Positions 24,085 through 31,833 of a DNA stretch of 64,000 nucleotides are shown here, one piece after another. The stretch is from CAG-791 sp963596015 (GTDB lineage: Bacteria > Bacillota > Clostridia > Lachnospirales > Lachnospiraceae): positions 1 through 64,000 of the forward strand of contig CAVBJS010000009.1 in the NCBI GenBank assembly GCA_963596015.1, written 5' to 3'. The notes under the pieces were generated by a model that saw only the letters and a program-made list of their open reading frames with translations, did not search any database and was not told the DNA's origin. Position numbers and translations under genes: made by a program. Every line of letters starts with the position of its first letter. The stretch's first letter is position 1.

Positions 24085-24693
24085 ATGACAAAGGTAAAAT
24101 TTTGTGGGATGAGGAGAGAAAACGACATAGCGTATGCCAACCTTCTTCACCCTGACCTGGTGGGCTTTGTCTTTGCCAAAAAGAGTAAACGCTATATTGC
24201 GCCGGAGGAGGCATTGCTGTTACGGCAAAAGCTGCTTTCGGATATTATACCGGTGGGCGTTTTCGTAAACGAGAAGCCGGAAGTCATTGCCGACTATGTG
24301 GATAGAGAGATCATCTCCGTGGCCCAGCTTCACGGCCAGGAAGATGAAGCCTATATCAGATCACTGCGAAAGCTGACAACGGCACCTATCATTAAGGCTT
24401 TCTGCATCCGTTCCCACAAGGATCTGACCGCTGCACTTGAAAGCAGTGCTGATCTTGTTCTGTTAGATGCAGGCGCCGGGGATGGAAAGACCTTTGACTG
24501 GAATCTTCTTTCTGCCATGGATCGTCCCTATTTCCTGGCAGGAGGATTAGATCCGGAAAACGTCAATGATGCACTTGCACTTTTACATCCCTATGGTGTA
24601 GATGTCAGTTCCGGCATAGAAACAAACGGTTTTAAGGATCAAGATAAAATGACAGAATTTATGAATGCTGTCATAAGAGTAGGAAAACATTGA
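24085..24693 (+). CDS. trpF: Phosphoribosylanthranilate isomerase
   Basis: 202 residues from ATG 24085 (MTKVKFCGMRRENDI); the catalytic Cys is in 'KFCGM' and the Asp in 'LLDAGAGDGKTFDW'. Other barrel motifs are 'DLVGFVFAKKSKRYI', 'VGVFVNE' and 'LAGGLDPENVNDAL', then 'YGVDVSSGIE'. The ribosome binding site is weak (GGGA), so translation may depend on trpC upstream. A 137-base gap containing double-hairpin copy B separates it from trpB. Confidence 0.96.
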   Translation: MTKVKFCGMRRENDIAYANLLHPDLVGFVFAKKSKRYIAPEEALLLRQKLLSDIIPVGVFVNEKPEVIADYVDREIISVAQLHGQEDEAYIRSLRKLTTAPIIKAFCIRSHKDLTAALESSADLVLLDAGAGDGKTFDWNLLSAMDRPYFLAGGLDPENVNDALALLHPYGVDVSSGIETNGFKDQDKMTEFMNAVIRVGKH

Positions 24694-24754
24694 ATTAAAT
24701 GCCAGATGACATTTGATCCAAAGGGCACCTATGACCTTTATGGCATAGATGTGG

Positions 24755-24815
24755 ATCGCATCGGAGAATTTCGCGTAGGCGAATTCTCCTCACGGCGCCG
24801 CAGACGAGCTGCGGC
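24755..24815 (+). repeat. Double-hairpin 5' UTR element, copy B (before trpB)
   Basis: GATCGCATCGG is followed by hairpin 1, GGAGAATTTCGC / GGCGAATTCTCC (24763-24789), then CTCAC, then hairpin 2 GCCGCAG-ACGAG-CTGCGGC (24797-24815). The trpB ribosome binding site TAAGGAGG and ATG follow after 15 bases. The copy lies inside the trp operon, so it could set trpB translation separately from trpF. Confidence 0.85.
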
Positions 24816-24830
24816 ATAAGGAGGAAAACA

Positions 24831-26021
24831 ATGACAAATCCAAACGGACGCTTCGGTATCCATGGCGGGCAGTATATTCCGGAGACATTGATGAATGCCG
24901 TCATAGAACTGGAAGAAGCTTACAACCATTACAAAAATGATCCGGAGTTTAACAGAGAGCTGACAGAGCTTTTAAATGAGTATGCAGGAAGACCTTCCCG
25001 TCTTTACTACGCGGAAAAAATGACCCGGGACTTAGGGGGCGCTAAGATCTATTTAAAGAGAGAAGACTTAAATCATACCGGTGCCCATAAGATCAATAAC
25101 GTCTTAGGCCAGGCACTTTTGGCCAAGAAGATGGGAAAGACCAGACTTATTGCAGAGACCGGTGCAGGTCAGCACGGCGTAGCTACCGCGACTGCTGCCG
25201 CACTGATGGGTATGGAATGCGTGGTCTTCATGGGCGAGGAAGATACTATTCGTCAGGCATTAAATGTATACCGTATGCGTCTGCTGGGAGCAGAAGTGAT
25301 TCCGGTAAAGACCGGTACAGCTACCTTAAAAGATGCCGTATCAGAAGCTATGAGAGAGTGGACCTCCCGCATCAGTGATACCCACTATTGTCTGGGTTCT
25401 GTTATGGGACCGCATCCTTTCCCTACCATCGTTCGTGATTTCCAGGCGGTCATCTCCAAGGAGATCAAGGAACAGATGCTGGAAAAGGAAGGAAGACTTC
25501 CGGATGCCGTACTCGCCTGCGTAGGCGGTGGATCCAATGCCATCGGTTCCTTCTACCATTTCATTGAGGATAAGGATGTCCGTCTGATCGGCTGTGAGGC
25601 AGCCGGCCACGGTATCGATACCTTTGAGACAGCAGCTACCATTGCCACCGGCAAACTGGGTATTTTCCATGGTATGAAATCCTATTTCTGCCAGGATAAA
25701 TACGGACAGATCGCACCGGTCTACTCTATTTCCGCCGGTCTGGATTATCCCGGTGTAGGTCCTGAGCATGCCCATCTGCACGATATCGGCAGAGCGGAAT
25801 ATGTGCCTGTCACGGATGATGAGGCTGTCAATGCCTTCGAGTATTTGGCGAAGACAGAGGGTATCATTCCTGCTATTGAATCAGCCCATGCAGTGGCCCA
25901 TGCCATCAAGCTGGCACCTACCATGGATAAGGATAAGATCATCGTGATCACCATTTCCGGCCGCGGAGATAAGGACTGTGCTGCTATTGCACGCTACAGA
26001 GGGGAGGATATCCATGAGTAA
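24831..26021 (+). CDS. trpB: Tryptophan synthase beta chain
   Basis: 396 residues, ATG 24831, AAGGAGG seven bases upstream. PLP enzyme joining indole with serine. The N-terminus 'GRFGIHGGQYIPETLMNAV' and the PLP lysine segment 'LNHTGAHKINNVLGQAL' are typical TrpB1, as are 'ETGAGQHGVATATAAALMG', 'CVGGGSNAIG' (phosphate loop) and 'AGLDYPGVGPEHA'. Its last 8 bases overlap the start of trpA, so the two subunits are translationally coupled. It is preceded by double-hairpin copy B. Confidence 0.98.
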   Translation: MTNPNGRFGIHGGQYIPETLMNAVIELEEAYNHYKNDPEFNRELTELLNEYAGRPSRLYYAEKMTRDLGGAKIYLKREDLNHTGAHKINNVLGQALLAKKMGKTRLIAETGAGQHGVATATAAALMGMECVVFMGEEDTIRQALNVYRMRLLGAEVIPVKTGTATLKDAVSEAMREWTSRISDTHYCLGSVMGPHPFPTIVRDFQAVISKEIKEQMLEKEGRLPDAVLACVGGGSNAIGSFYHFIEDKDVRLIGCEAAGHGIDTFETAATIATGKLGIFHGMKSYFCQDKYGQIAPVYSISAGLDYPGVGPEHAHLHDIGRAEYVPVTDDEAVNAFEYLAKTEGIIPAIESAHAVAHAIKLAPTMDKDKIIVITISGRGDKDCAAIARYRGEDIHE

Positions 26022-26784
26022 TATTCATAAAGCTTTCGAAAACGGAAAGGCCTTTGTCGCCTTTATTACCTGCGGTGATCCGGACTTAGAGACCACCGGT
26101 GCAGTCGTTCGGGCTGCTGCCGAAAACGGTGCTGATCTGATCGAACTGGGAATTCCTTTCTCTGATCCCACTGCGGAAGGACCGGTCATCCAGGGTGCTA
26201 ACTTAAGAGCCTTAAAGGGTGGTGTTACTACTGACAAGATCTTTGATTTCGTAAGAGAGTTACGCAAGGACGTCACCGTTCCCATGGTGTTTATGACCTA
26301 TGCCAATGTGGTATTTTCTTACGGCGCTGAGAAATTTATCTCTACTTGCCAAGAGATAGGGATCGACGGATTGATACTGCCGGATCTTCCCTTTGAAGAG
26401 AAGGAAGAATTCCAGCCCATCTGCAAACAATATGGTGTGGATCTCATATCCCTGATCGCTCCTACATCCGAAAACAGGATCGCTATGATCGCCAAGGAGG
26501 CTGAAGGATTCCTTTATATCGTATCCAGTCTCGGTGTTACCGGAACAAGAACTGAGATCAAAACCGATTTAGGAGCTATCGTAGATGTGGTGCGGAAAAA
26601 TACAGATACCCCGTGTGCCATCGGATTTGGTATTTCCACGCCCCAGCAGGCTAAGGCCATGGCAGATCTCTCAGATGGTGCGATCGTAGGCAGTGCTATC
26701 ATCAAGATCCTTGAGAAATATGGAAAAGAAGCTCCTTCCTATGTGGGAGAGTATGTAAAATCCATGAAGGATGCACTGCGATAA
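26014..26784 (+). CDS. trpA: Tryptophan synthase alpha chain
   Basis: 256 residues from ATG 26014, inside the end of trpB; GAGGGGAGG is seven bases upstream. (Beta/alpha)8 barrel cleaving indole-glycerol phosphate. Catalytic Glu is in 'ADLIELGIPFSDPTAEGPV' and catalytic Asp in 'GIDGLILPDLPFEE'. Further motifs are 'LIAPTSENRI', 'YIVSSLGVTGTR' and 'GFGISTPQQAKAM'. It is the last gene of the operon; a strong hairpin follows at 26797. Confidence 0.97.
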   Translation: MSNIHKAFENGKAFVAFITCGDPDLETTGAVVRAAAENGADLIELGIPFSDPTAEGPVIQGANLRALKGGVTTDKIFDFVRELRKDVTVPMVFMTYANVVFSYGAEKFISTCQEIGIDGLILPDLPFEEKEEFQPICKQYGVDLISLIAPTSENRIAMIAKEAEGFLYIVSSLGVTGTRTEIKTDLGAIVDVVRKNTDTPCAIGFGISTPQQAKAMADLSDGAIVGSAIIKILEKYGKEAPSYVGEYVKSMKDALR

Positions 26785-26796
26785 GTTTGAAAGAAA

Positions 26797-26842
26797 TGCA
26801 CTCTGCATCAATTCCTTTCAAAAGAAATTGATGCAGAGTGCA
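26797..26842. terminator. Long hairpin between trpA and the yneA-like gene
   Basis: TGCACTCTGCATCAATT (26797-26813) pairs perfectly over 17 bases with AATTGATGCAGAGTGCA (26826-26842). On the plus strand no T-run follows; on the minus strand the hairpin is followed by TTTCTTTC, so it fits better as terminator of the minus-strand yneA-like gene, and may also slow the trp transcript. Confidence 0.65.
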
Positions 26843-26902
26843 TAAGAGTAAAGCTGGGCCTGACGAGAAAATTCCACTTATAACAAACAATAAAGATATC
26901 CG

Positions 26903-27316
26903 TTAATGAAATGTGGAAGAATAATAAGGAACGATCAGATGATCGCCGGGTCTGACAGCACTTTCCAAGTCTACATGATCGGCTATGTGATTGATACTTC
27001 TGATCTCTGATAAATAGGCTTCTTTATCAGTATAGTGAACATCGTCCATATATTCATAGGCAATAGTATCCATGGTATCATCTATACCCACAAGCACGCT
27101 GGTATAGTATTTGTAGGAAGAAGCTGTATCTTCCCCGGATGCATTGGAACGAAGACCAAAACGGAAAAAAAGCAGCAATATGCCGACCCCGGCCAGAAAG
27201 AGCAGGATAGAAAGGCGGCGTAACAGCTGCTTTTTTCTGCGCTTTTGGGCTGCCAGACGTCTGGCGTAGCGAATAAGCTCTCTGTCTGTATGTTGCATGC
27301 GGCTGTATGCTTCCAT
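26903..27316 (-). CDS. yneA: YneA-like SOS cell-division suppressor (LysM-type)
   Basis: 137 residues from ATG 27316, chosen because AGAGG lies eight bases upstream. A basic N-terminus (RRLAAQKRRKKQLLRRL) is followed by one membrane helix (SILLFLAGVGILLLFF) and an outer domain ending 'IRSINHIADHVDLESAVRPGDHLIVPYY', which is LysM-like (shown in part). Size, topology and head-to-head placement with lexA match Bacillus YneA, which blocks division after DNA damage. The promoter carries SOS boxes. Assignment rests on synteny and layout more than on sequence identity, which is low in this family. Confidence 0.75.
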   Translation of the reverse strand: MEAYSRMQHTDRELIRYARRLAAQKRRKKQLLRRLSILLFLAGVGILLLFFRFGLRSNASGEDTASSYKYYTSVLVGIDDTMDTIAYEYMDDVHYTDKEAYLSEIRSINHIADHVDLESAVRPGDHLIVPYYSSTFH

Positions 27317-27354
27317 TTCGATTACCTCTTTCATCTGCAGGCTGGGTTTGCTCT

Positions 27355-27410
27355 GAACATCTGTTCGCATTTGCTGAATTCATTATACCGAACATATATT
27401 CTACTGTCAA
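27355..27410 (-). promoter_or_regulatory. LexA-controlled promoter of the yneA-like gene
   Basis: On the minus strand TTGACA (27410-27405), 17-base spacer, TATAAT (27387-27382) is a near-perfect promoter. A perfect SOS box GAACATCTGTTC lies at 27355-27366 just downstream, and a near-match GAACATATATTC at 27390-27401 lies inside the spacer. LexA bound at either would block transcription. A weaker half-match (GAACAGAT) is at 27419. Confidence 0.85.
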
Positions 27411-27442
27411 ATGGTTTCGAACAGATTTTTGGGAATGCCTGT

Positions 27443-27470
27443 TTGTTTTTTCTGTAAAATCTGTTATAAT
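27443..27470 (+). promoter_or_regulatory. SigA-type promoter of lexA
   Basis: TTGTTT (27443-27448), 16-base spacer, TATAAT (27465-27470). The start of transcription would be near 27477, so double-hairpin copy C (27490-27551) is within the lexA 5' UTR. The SOS boxes lie 60-100 bases upstream in the shared region. Confidence 0.75.
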
Positions 27471-27489
27471 GAACCCATTAAATGAACAT

Positions 27490-27551
27490 GATCGCATCGG
27501 AGGATCTGCCTGCGCGTGATTCTCCTCACGCTGCCGCAGACAGACTGCGAC
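27490..27551 (+). repeat. Double-hairpin 5' UTR element, copy C (before lexA)
   Basis: GATCGCATCGGAGGATCTGC starts the copy; hairpin 1 pairs GGAGGATC with GATTCTCC, and hairpin 2 is CGCAG-ACAGA-CTGCG (27535-27549). The lexA ATG follows 15 bases after the hairpin window, with GAAAGG between. Confidence 0.82.
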
Positions 27552-27566
27552 ATAGAAAGGAAAAAT

Positions 27567-28187
27567 ATGGCAAACGGCCACATCACACAAAAACAGCAGC
27601 AGATTTTGGATTATATCAAGGCAGAGATCTTACGAAAGGGCTATCCGCCGTCAGTTCGGGAGATCTGTGATGCTGTCAGCCTTAAGTCTACTTCTTCCGT
27701 ACATTCCCATTTGGAGACACTGGAGAAGAACGGATATATCAGAAGAGATCCCTCCAAGCCCCGGACGATTGAGATCTGTGATGACAGTTTTCACGTAGTT
27801 CGCACGGAGATCGCGTCCATTCCTATTATTGGCAATGTGGCTGCCGGCGCACCGATCCTGGCGGAAGAGCATATTGAGAAATATTTCCCCATTCCTGCAG
27901 AGATCATGCCCAAGGGCGGACGGTGTTTTGCGTTGCAGGTTCATGGTGACTCCATGATCAATGCAGGCATTTTCGACGGAGATTATGTATTCGTCCAGGA
28001 ATGTCATACCGCCGAAAACGGACAGTTGGTAATAGCCCTTCTGGATGATTCCGCGACACTGAAGCGATTCTATAAGGAAGAGGATCACATCCGACTGCAG
28101 CCGGAAAATGATGCTATGGAACCTATCCTGGTGCAGGACTGCTTTATTTTAGGAAAGCCTTTTGCGGTATTCCGCAATGTTGAATGA
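27567..28187 (+). CDS. lexA: LexA repressor
   Basis: 206 residues from ATG 27567 (GAAAGG upstream). The N-terminal winged HTH has 'GYPPSVREICDAVSLKSTSS' and 'HLETLEKNGYIRRDPSKPRT'. The self-cleavage site Ala-Gly is at residues 93-94 ('GNVAAGAP'), the catalytic Ser at 129 ('HGDSM') and the Lys at 166 ('ATLKRF'), so the autoprotease is intact. LexA represses the SOS regulon and is cleaved when RecA forms filaments. The divergent yneA-like gene and the SOS boxes in between confirm the context. Confidence 0.97.
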   Translation: MANGHITQKQQQILDYIKAEILRKGYPPSVREICDAVSLKSTSSVHSHLETLEKNGYIRRDPSKPRTIEICDDSFHVVRTEIASIPIIGNVAAGAPILAEEHIEKYFPIPAEIMPKGGRCFALQVHGDSMINAGIFDGDYVFVQECHTAENGQLVIALLDDSATLKRFYKEEDHIRLQPENDAMEPILVQDCFILGKPFAVFRNVE

Positions 28188-28269
28188 TAGGGCAGTGTTA
28201 CCTTGGCGGACACGGATTTACCGCTGCCGAGGTGTTCTGCGATGTTGAATGATAGGACAGTGTTACCTG
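28171..28269 (+). repeat. Direct duplication of the lexA 3' end
   Basis: The bases around the lexA stop (TTCCGCAATGTTGAATGATA, then GGGCAGTGTTACCT) recur 63 bases later as TTCTGCGATGTTGAATGATA, then GGACAGTGTTACCT. Over 34 bases only three differ. The second copy is outside the gene. Confidence 0.8.
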
Positions 28270-28313
28270 TCAGTTTCCTAGATAGGATGCATCGTGAATA
28301 ATTCCGAAATAAA

Positions 28314-28353
28314 ATACCGCAGTGATGATCTTATTCATCACTGCGGTATTTTT
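28314..28353. terminator. Bidirectional terminator between lexA and the recombinase
   Basis: ATACCGCAGTGATGA (28314-28328) pairs with TCATCACTGCGGTAT (28335-28349). TTTT follows on the plus strand, and on the minus strand the mirror side reads TTTTATTTC, so it can end both convergent genes. Confidence 0.9.
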
Positions 28354-28372
28354 CGTCAGTAGTCAGTTTTAG

Positions 28373-29521
28373 TCAGTTTTCTTCAATATCTTCAATATCT
28401 TCAATATCTTCAATTTCTTTAATTTCTTTGAGTACTTGTTCGCCATTATCCGCACCGGGCTCCTGTTCCCGCAGCTTTACGATATTGGCGGCCTTGCGCC
28501 TTCGATCTTCCTCGATGGCAGCATAGTGTTTCTTGGTGGTATTTACATCCTTATGGCCCAGTACATCAGCCACCAGGTAAATATCCCCGGTTTCTCTGTA
28601 AAGGGTGGTGCCGTAGGTGCTGCGCAGTTTGTGGGGCGTAATTTTCTTTAATGTAGTGACGTTGGAGGCATATTTTTTTACCAGGTTCTCCACAGCACGT
28701 ACCGTGATCCTGCGCTTTTGCATGGACAGGAAAAGCGCTTCCTCATGCCCGGCCTGGGGCACGATCTGATGCCTTTCTGCCAGGTAATTCTGTAAGGCAT
28801 CCGCCACTTCATCGCCAAAGTACACGATGGCATCATAGCCGCCCTTTCTGTGCACCAGAATTCCGTTTTCTTTAAAATTAACGTCTTTCAGATCCAGACC
28901 AACACATTCAGATACACGAATGCCGGTACCCAGCAGCAGCGTAAGCATGGCAATGTCCCGAACGGAATTTTTCTTATGATATTTCTGCTGGGATTTGGTA
29001 AGGCCTTCCCCGTCCTCTACCTGATCCAAAAGCAGCGCCACTTCATCCGGCTCTAAGCGAATGATCGCCTTTTCGTGCTGCTTGGGGGTTCTGACTAAGG
29101 CTGCCACATCCTTTTCGATCAGTTCGGAACAGTAAAAGTAACGATAAAGACTTTTTAGCGCAGAAAGCTTCCTGGCCTTTCCCCGTTCGTCATTGGTAAT
29201 GACTTTTCCGTCCTTTTCATAATAGGTCAGGTAATCCAGATATTCCTCGATATCTTCCTTGTGGAGCTGATCCAGCAGTGAGAGAGGATATTGGGAAATC
29301 TCTGTTTGACGACAGGCGGGATTCTCACTGTGAAGATATTCAAAAAAGACCCGCAGATCATAGGCATACGCCAGTCTGGTGCGAGCCGACGTATTGGACT
29401 GGATCCCTCTGAAAAACTGCCTGCAAAACCGGGGAAGCTCATTTAAGATCTCCCGCATTTTCAGAGTATTCTGTTGATCCTGTTCTTCATAGTATTTATC
29501 GGAGGATGAGGTTGTACTCAT
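28373..29521 (-). CDS. Tyrosine recombinase (XerC/XerD-like)
   Basis: 382 residues from ATG 29521 (AAAGGA eight bases upstream). An N-terminal SAM-like core-binding domain (about 20-140, 'RLAYAYDLRVFFEYLH') precedes the catalytic domain with Arg in 'LLGTGIRVSECVGLDLKDV', the Lys strand 'GILVHRKGGYDAIVYF', 'HKLRSTYGTTLY', 'VLGHKDVNTTKKHYAA' (His and nucleophile Tyr). Such proteins resolve chromosome dimers or move elements; the family is common beside lexA in Clostridia. The C-terminus ends in an Ile-Glu-Asp tripeptide repeat encoded by a 9-base microsatellite (28380-28410), whose expansion would keep the frame. Confidence 0.9.
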   Translation of the reverse strand: MSTTSSSDKYYEEQDQQNTLKMREILNELPRFCRQFFRGIQSNTSARTRLAYAYDLRVFFEYLHSENPACRQTEISQYPLSLLDQLHKEDIEEYLDYLTYYEKDGKVITNDERGKARKLSALKSLYRYFYCSELIEKDVAALVRTPKQHEKAIIRLEPDEVALLLDQVEDGEGLTKSQQKYHKKNSVRDIAMLTLLLGTGIRVSECVGLDLKDVNFKENGILVHRKGGYDAIVYFGDEVADALQNYLAERHQIVPQAGHEEALFLSMQKRRITVRAVENLVKKYASNVTTLKKITPHKLRSTYGTTLYRETGDIYLVADVLGHKDVNTTKKHYAAIEEDRRRKAANIVKLREQEPGADNGEQVLKEIKEIEDIEDIEDIEEN

Positions 29522-29819
29522 AGTAAATATCCTTTCCATGACCGCATGCTGAAGCTTAAATTTATATCAGTATAACACCGAAAAAGGTTTTTGCGAATAG
29601 TTAAAGCGCTTCTTCATTTTACTATGATCTTGTCGATCACGTTTCCGGACAAGTTTTTTTACTTTCTTTTTATGAACGGACCATTCTTTAGTGTGTTATA
29701 ATGATGACTTAGAGTAGCAGCGCAGCGGTGCTTTTGAAAAGATGGTTTCGACTATCACCACCGGATGAAATCTATTTGCAAATCCACCGAGAACATACGC
29801 TGCAGAATGGAGAGTCAAC

Positions 29820-31241
29820 ATGAAATTTCGTCTCGGAAAAAATCGGCTGAAATGGGGCGCCACGGTACTCTTGACAGCCATCGCAACTATGCTGGCCTAT
29901 TACCTTTTGTTTAAAGGCAAAACCATTGCCAATGGTCTGCATATTCTCAATGAAGCAATGATGTCTATCATGTATGGTGTTATCATTGCTTACGTCATGT
30001 CACCCATACTTAATTTTATAGAAGCGAAATGGCTTAAACCATTGTATCTCCGTCACGGTATCGATGTCTCCAAACCGGAAAACGAAAAGAAAAAAATGCA
30101 GATGCGCAAATTTTCCGTTGCCATCAGTATCATTTTTCTCTTGGTAGTATTGGTGGGATTTTTACTGATCGTAGTTCCGCAGCTCATCAGCAGCATCCAG
30201 AGTGTATTTATCAATTTCCCGACTTATGTAAATAATATTTACGATTTTACAAATACGTATTTTGCTTCCGACCCGGAAATGAATTCCACCGTCAATGATA
30301 TCATCAATACCTATTCCGATAAGATTTCCGATATCATCAATAATATCCTGATGCCCAATATGACGGAACTTATTCAGCAGGTATCTAAGAGCATGATCTC
30401 CTTAGGAAAAGGCATTTTTAATTTCCTTGTGGGCATTATCGTATCTGTTTACATCCTGAATTCCAAAGAAGTTTTCTGCGGTCAGGGCAAAAAGCTGACT
30501 TACGCCTTCTTTAAGGAAAATATTGCCAACGAGATCATCGCAGAGTTCCGCTTTATTCACCATACCTTTATTGGATTTATCACCGGTAAGATCTTGGATT
30601 CCATTATCATCGGCATTCTGTGCTTTATCGGCACCAGCATTATCGGCACGCCTTATGCATTGCTTGTCAGTGTGGTCGTTGGCGTAACCAATGTAATACC
30701 GTTTTTTGGACCTTACATCGGAGCCATCATCGGTGCAATCCTTGTAGTCATGGTAGATCCTCTGGCAACCCTGTATTTCCTTATCTTTGTCCTTATATTG
30801 CAGCAGTTTGACGGCAATATCCTTGGACCTAAGATCCTGGGAAATTCCACCGGTCTTTCCAGTTTCTGGGTTATCTTCGCCATTATGTTCTTCGGCGGCA
30901 TCTTCGGTGTAGTAGGATGGATTGTGGGTGTTCCGCTGTTTGCCGTACTGTATGCCCTTGTACAGCGCCTTACTAACCATTACCTTCGCAAGAAAGATCT
31001 GCCCGAGGATCTGGATCGATACATCGAAGCTGCTTATATCGAAAACGGCGAGATCAAATCCCTGCATGATAAGGAAAATACCAAGTACAGAACTGCCACA
31101 CCGCCTTCCTCCTGGAGCAGGATCTTTAAAAGAAAGATCAAAGAAATGGCGGAACACGTGAATGATCCGGCGGAAGCTGCAGCTAAGGATGAGAAGGATC
31201 CTGATTCGGATATGCAGGAAAATAAATCAAACAATGAATAG
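29820..31241 (+). CDS. AI-2E family transporter
   Basis: 473 residues from ATG 29820, GGAGAG seven bases upstream. Seven to eight membrane helices are visible, including two at residues 20-70, one near 105-125 and a cluster from 205 to 370. Family motifs are 'GVTNVIPFFGPYIGAIIGAIL' (part shown) and 'ILGPKILGNSTGLSSFWVI'. These proteins resemble the autoinducer-2 exporter TqsA and Na+/H+ antiporters of the same family; the substrate here is unknown. The C-terminal ~70 residues are charged and cytoplasmic. A terminator follows at 31258. The upstream gap (29522-29819) shows a TATAAT at 29695 without a good -35 and no gene. Confidence 0.9.
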   Translation: MKFRLGKNRLKWGATVLLTAIATMLAYYLLFKGKTIANGLHILNEAMMSIMYGVIIAYVMSPILNFIEAKWLKPLYLRHGIDVSKPENEKKKMQMRKFSVAISIIFLLVVLVGFLLIVVPQLISSIQSVFINFPTYVNNIYDFTNTYFASDPEMNSTVNDIINTYSDKISDIINNILMPNMTELIQQVSKSMISLGKGIFNFLVGIIVSVYILNSKEVFCGQGKKLTYAFFKENIANEIIAEFRFIHHTFIGFITGKILDSIIIGILCFIGTSIIGTPYALLVSVVVGVTNVIPFFGPYIGAIIGAILVVMVDPLATLYFLIFVLILQQFDGNILGPKILGNSTGLSSFWVIFAIMFFGGIFGVVGWIVGVPLFAVLYALVQRLTNHYLRKKDLPEDLDRYIEAAYIENGEIKSLHDKENTKYRTATPPSSWSRIFKRKIKEMAEHVNDPAEAAAKDEKDPDSDMQENKSNNE

Positions 31242-31257
31242 TTACCATAAAGAGGAA

Positions 31258-31301
31258 GCAAAACAATGCACATTGCCTGCATACAATGTGCATTGTTTTT
31301 G
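31258..31301 (+). terminator. Intrinsic terminator after the AI-2E transporter gene
   Basis: ACAATGCACATTG pairs with CAATGTGCATTGT, followed by TTTTTG. It stands 20 bases after the stop codon at 31241. Confidence 0.85.
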
Positions 31302-31380
31302 TAATTTCCTAAGAATATTGGCCTACATGAGATCTTTTCCGTGTAGTCACAATAAATTACTTCAAGTGAGGTGAAAATTA

Positions 31381-31833
31381 ATGAAATTTGTTATACAGCG
31401 TGTACAGTATGCATCCGTAACCATTGAAGGCAACGTATCCGGTGAGATCCAAAAGGGATTTCTGGTACTCATAGGTGTCTCTGACAGTGATACAAAAGAA
31501 ATCGCTGATAAAATGGTGGACAAGATGCTGAAGCTGCGCATTTTCGAAGATGAAAACGGAAAAACCAATCTGGACATCCAAAAGGTGGATGGCTCCTTAT
31601 TGCTGGTTTCCCAGTTTACCTTATATGCGGACTGCCGCAAAGGAAACAGGCCAAGCTTTATCAAAGCCGGTTCACCGGAACATGCCGAAAATCTGTACGA
31701 ATATATTGTAGATGCATGTTCTAAACAGATCAAAAATGTACAGACCGGTGAATTCGGCGCTGACATGAAGGTGGAATTATTAAATGACGGGCCTTTTACC
31801 ATTATTTTGGATTCTGATGAAATTGTACATTAA
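31381..31833 (+). CDS. dtd: D-aminoacyl-tRNA deacylase
   Basis: 150 residues from ATG 31381 (GAGGTG upstream). The enzyme removes D-amino acids wrongly loaded on tRNA. Signatures are the N-terminal 'MKFVIQRVQYASVTI', the 'SLLLVSQFTLYAD' segment carrying the SQxT motif, 'KGNRPSF' and the C-terminal Gly-Pro motif 'LLNDGPFTIILD' with the cis GP pair. Length is standard. In many Firmicutes dtd follows relA; here it stands alone behind a terminator. Confidence 0.96.
   Translation: MKFVIQRVQYASVTIEGNVSGEIQKGFLVLIGVSDSDTKEIADKMVDKMLKLRIFEDENGKTNLDIQKVDGSLLLVSQFTLYADCRKGNRPSFIKAGSPEHAENLYEYIVDACSKQIKNVQTGEFGADMKVELLNDGPFTIILDSDEIVH

Noticed and set aside
29700..29819. tRNA-like GGTTTCGACTATCACC segment upstream of the AI-2E gene
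   Set aside because: No acceptor stem, anticodon arm or CCA-proximal pairing can be formed; the resemblance is limited to a few bases.
30402..31157. Long open frame antisense to the AI-2E transporter gene
   Set aside because: Composition is that of a codon shadow, there is no ribosome binding site, and the plus-strand gene has a clear family match.
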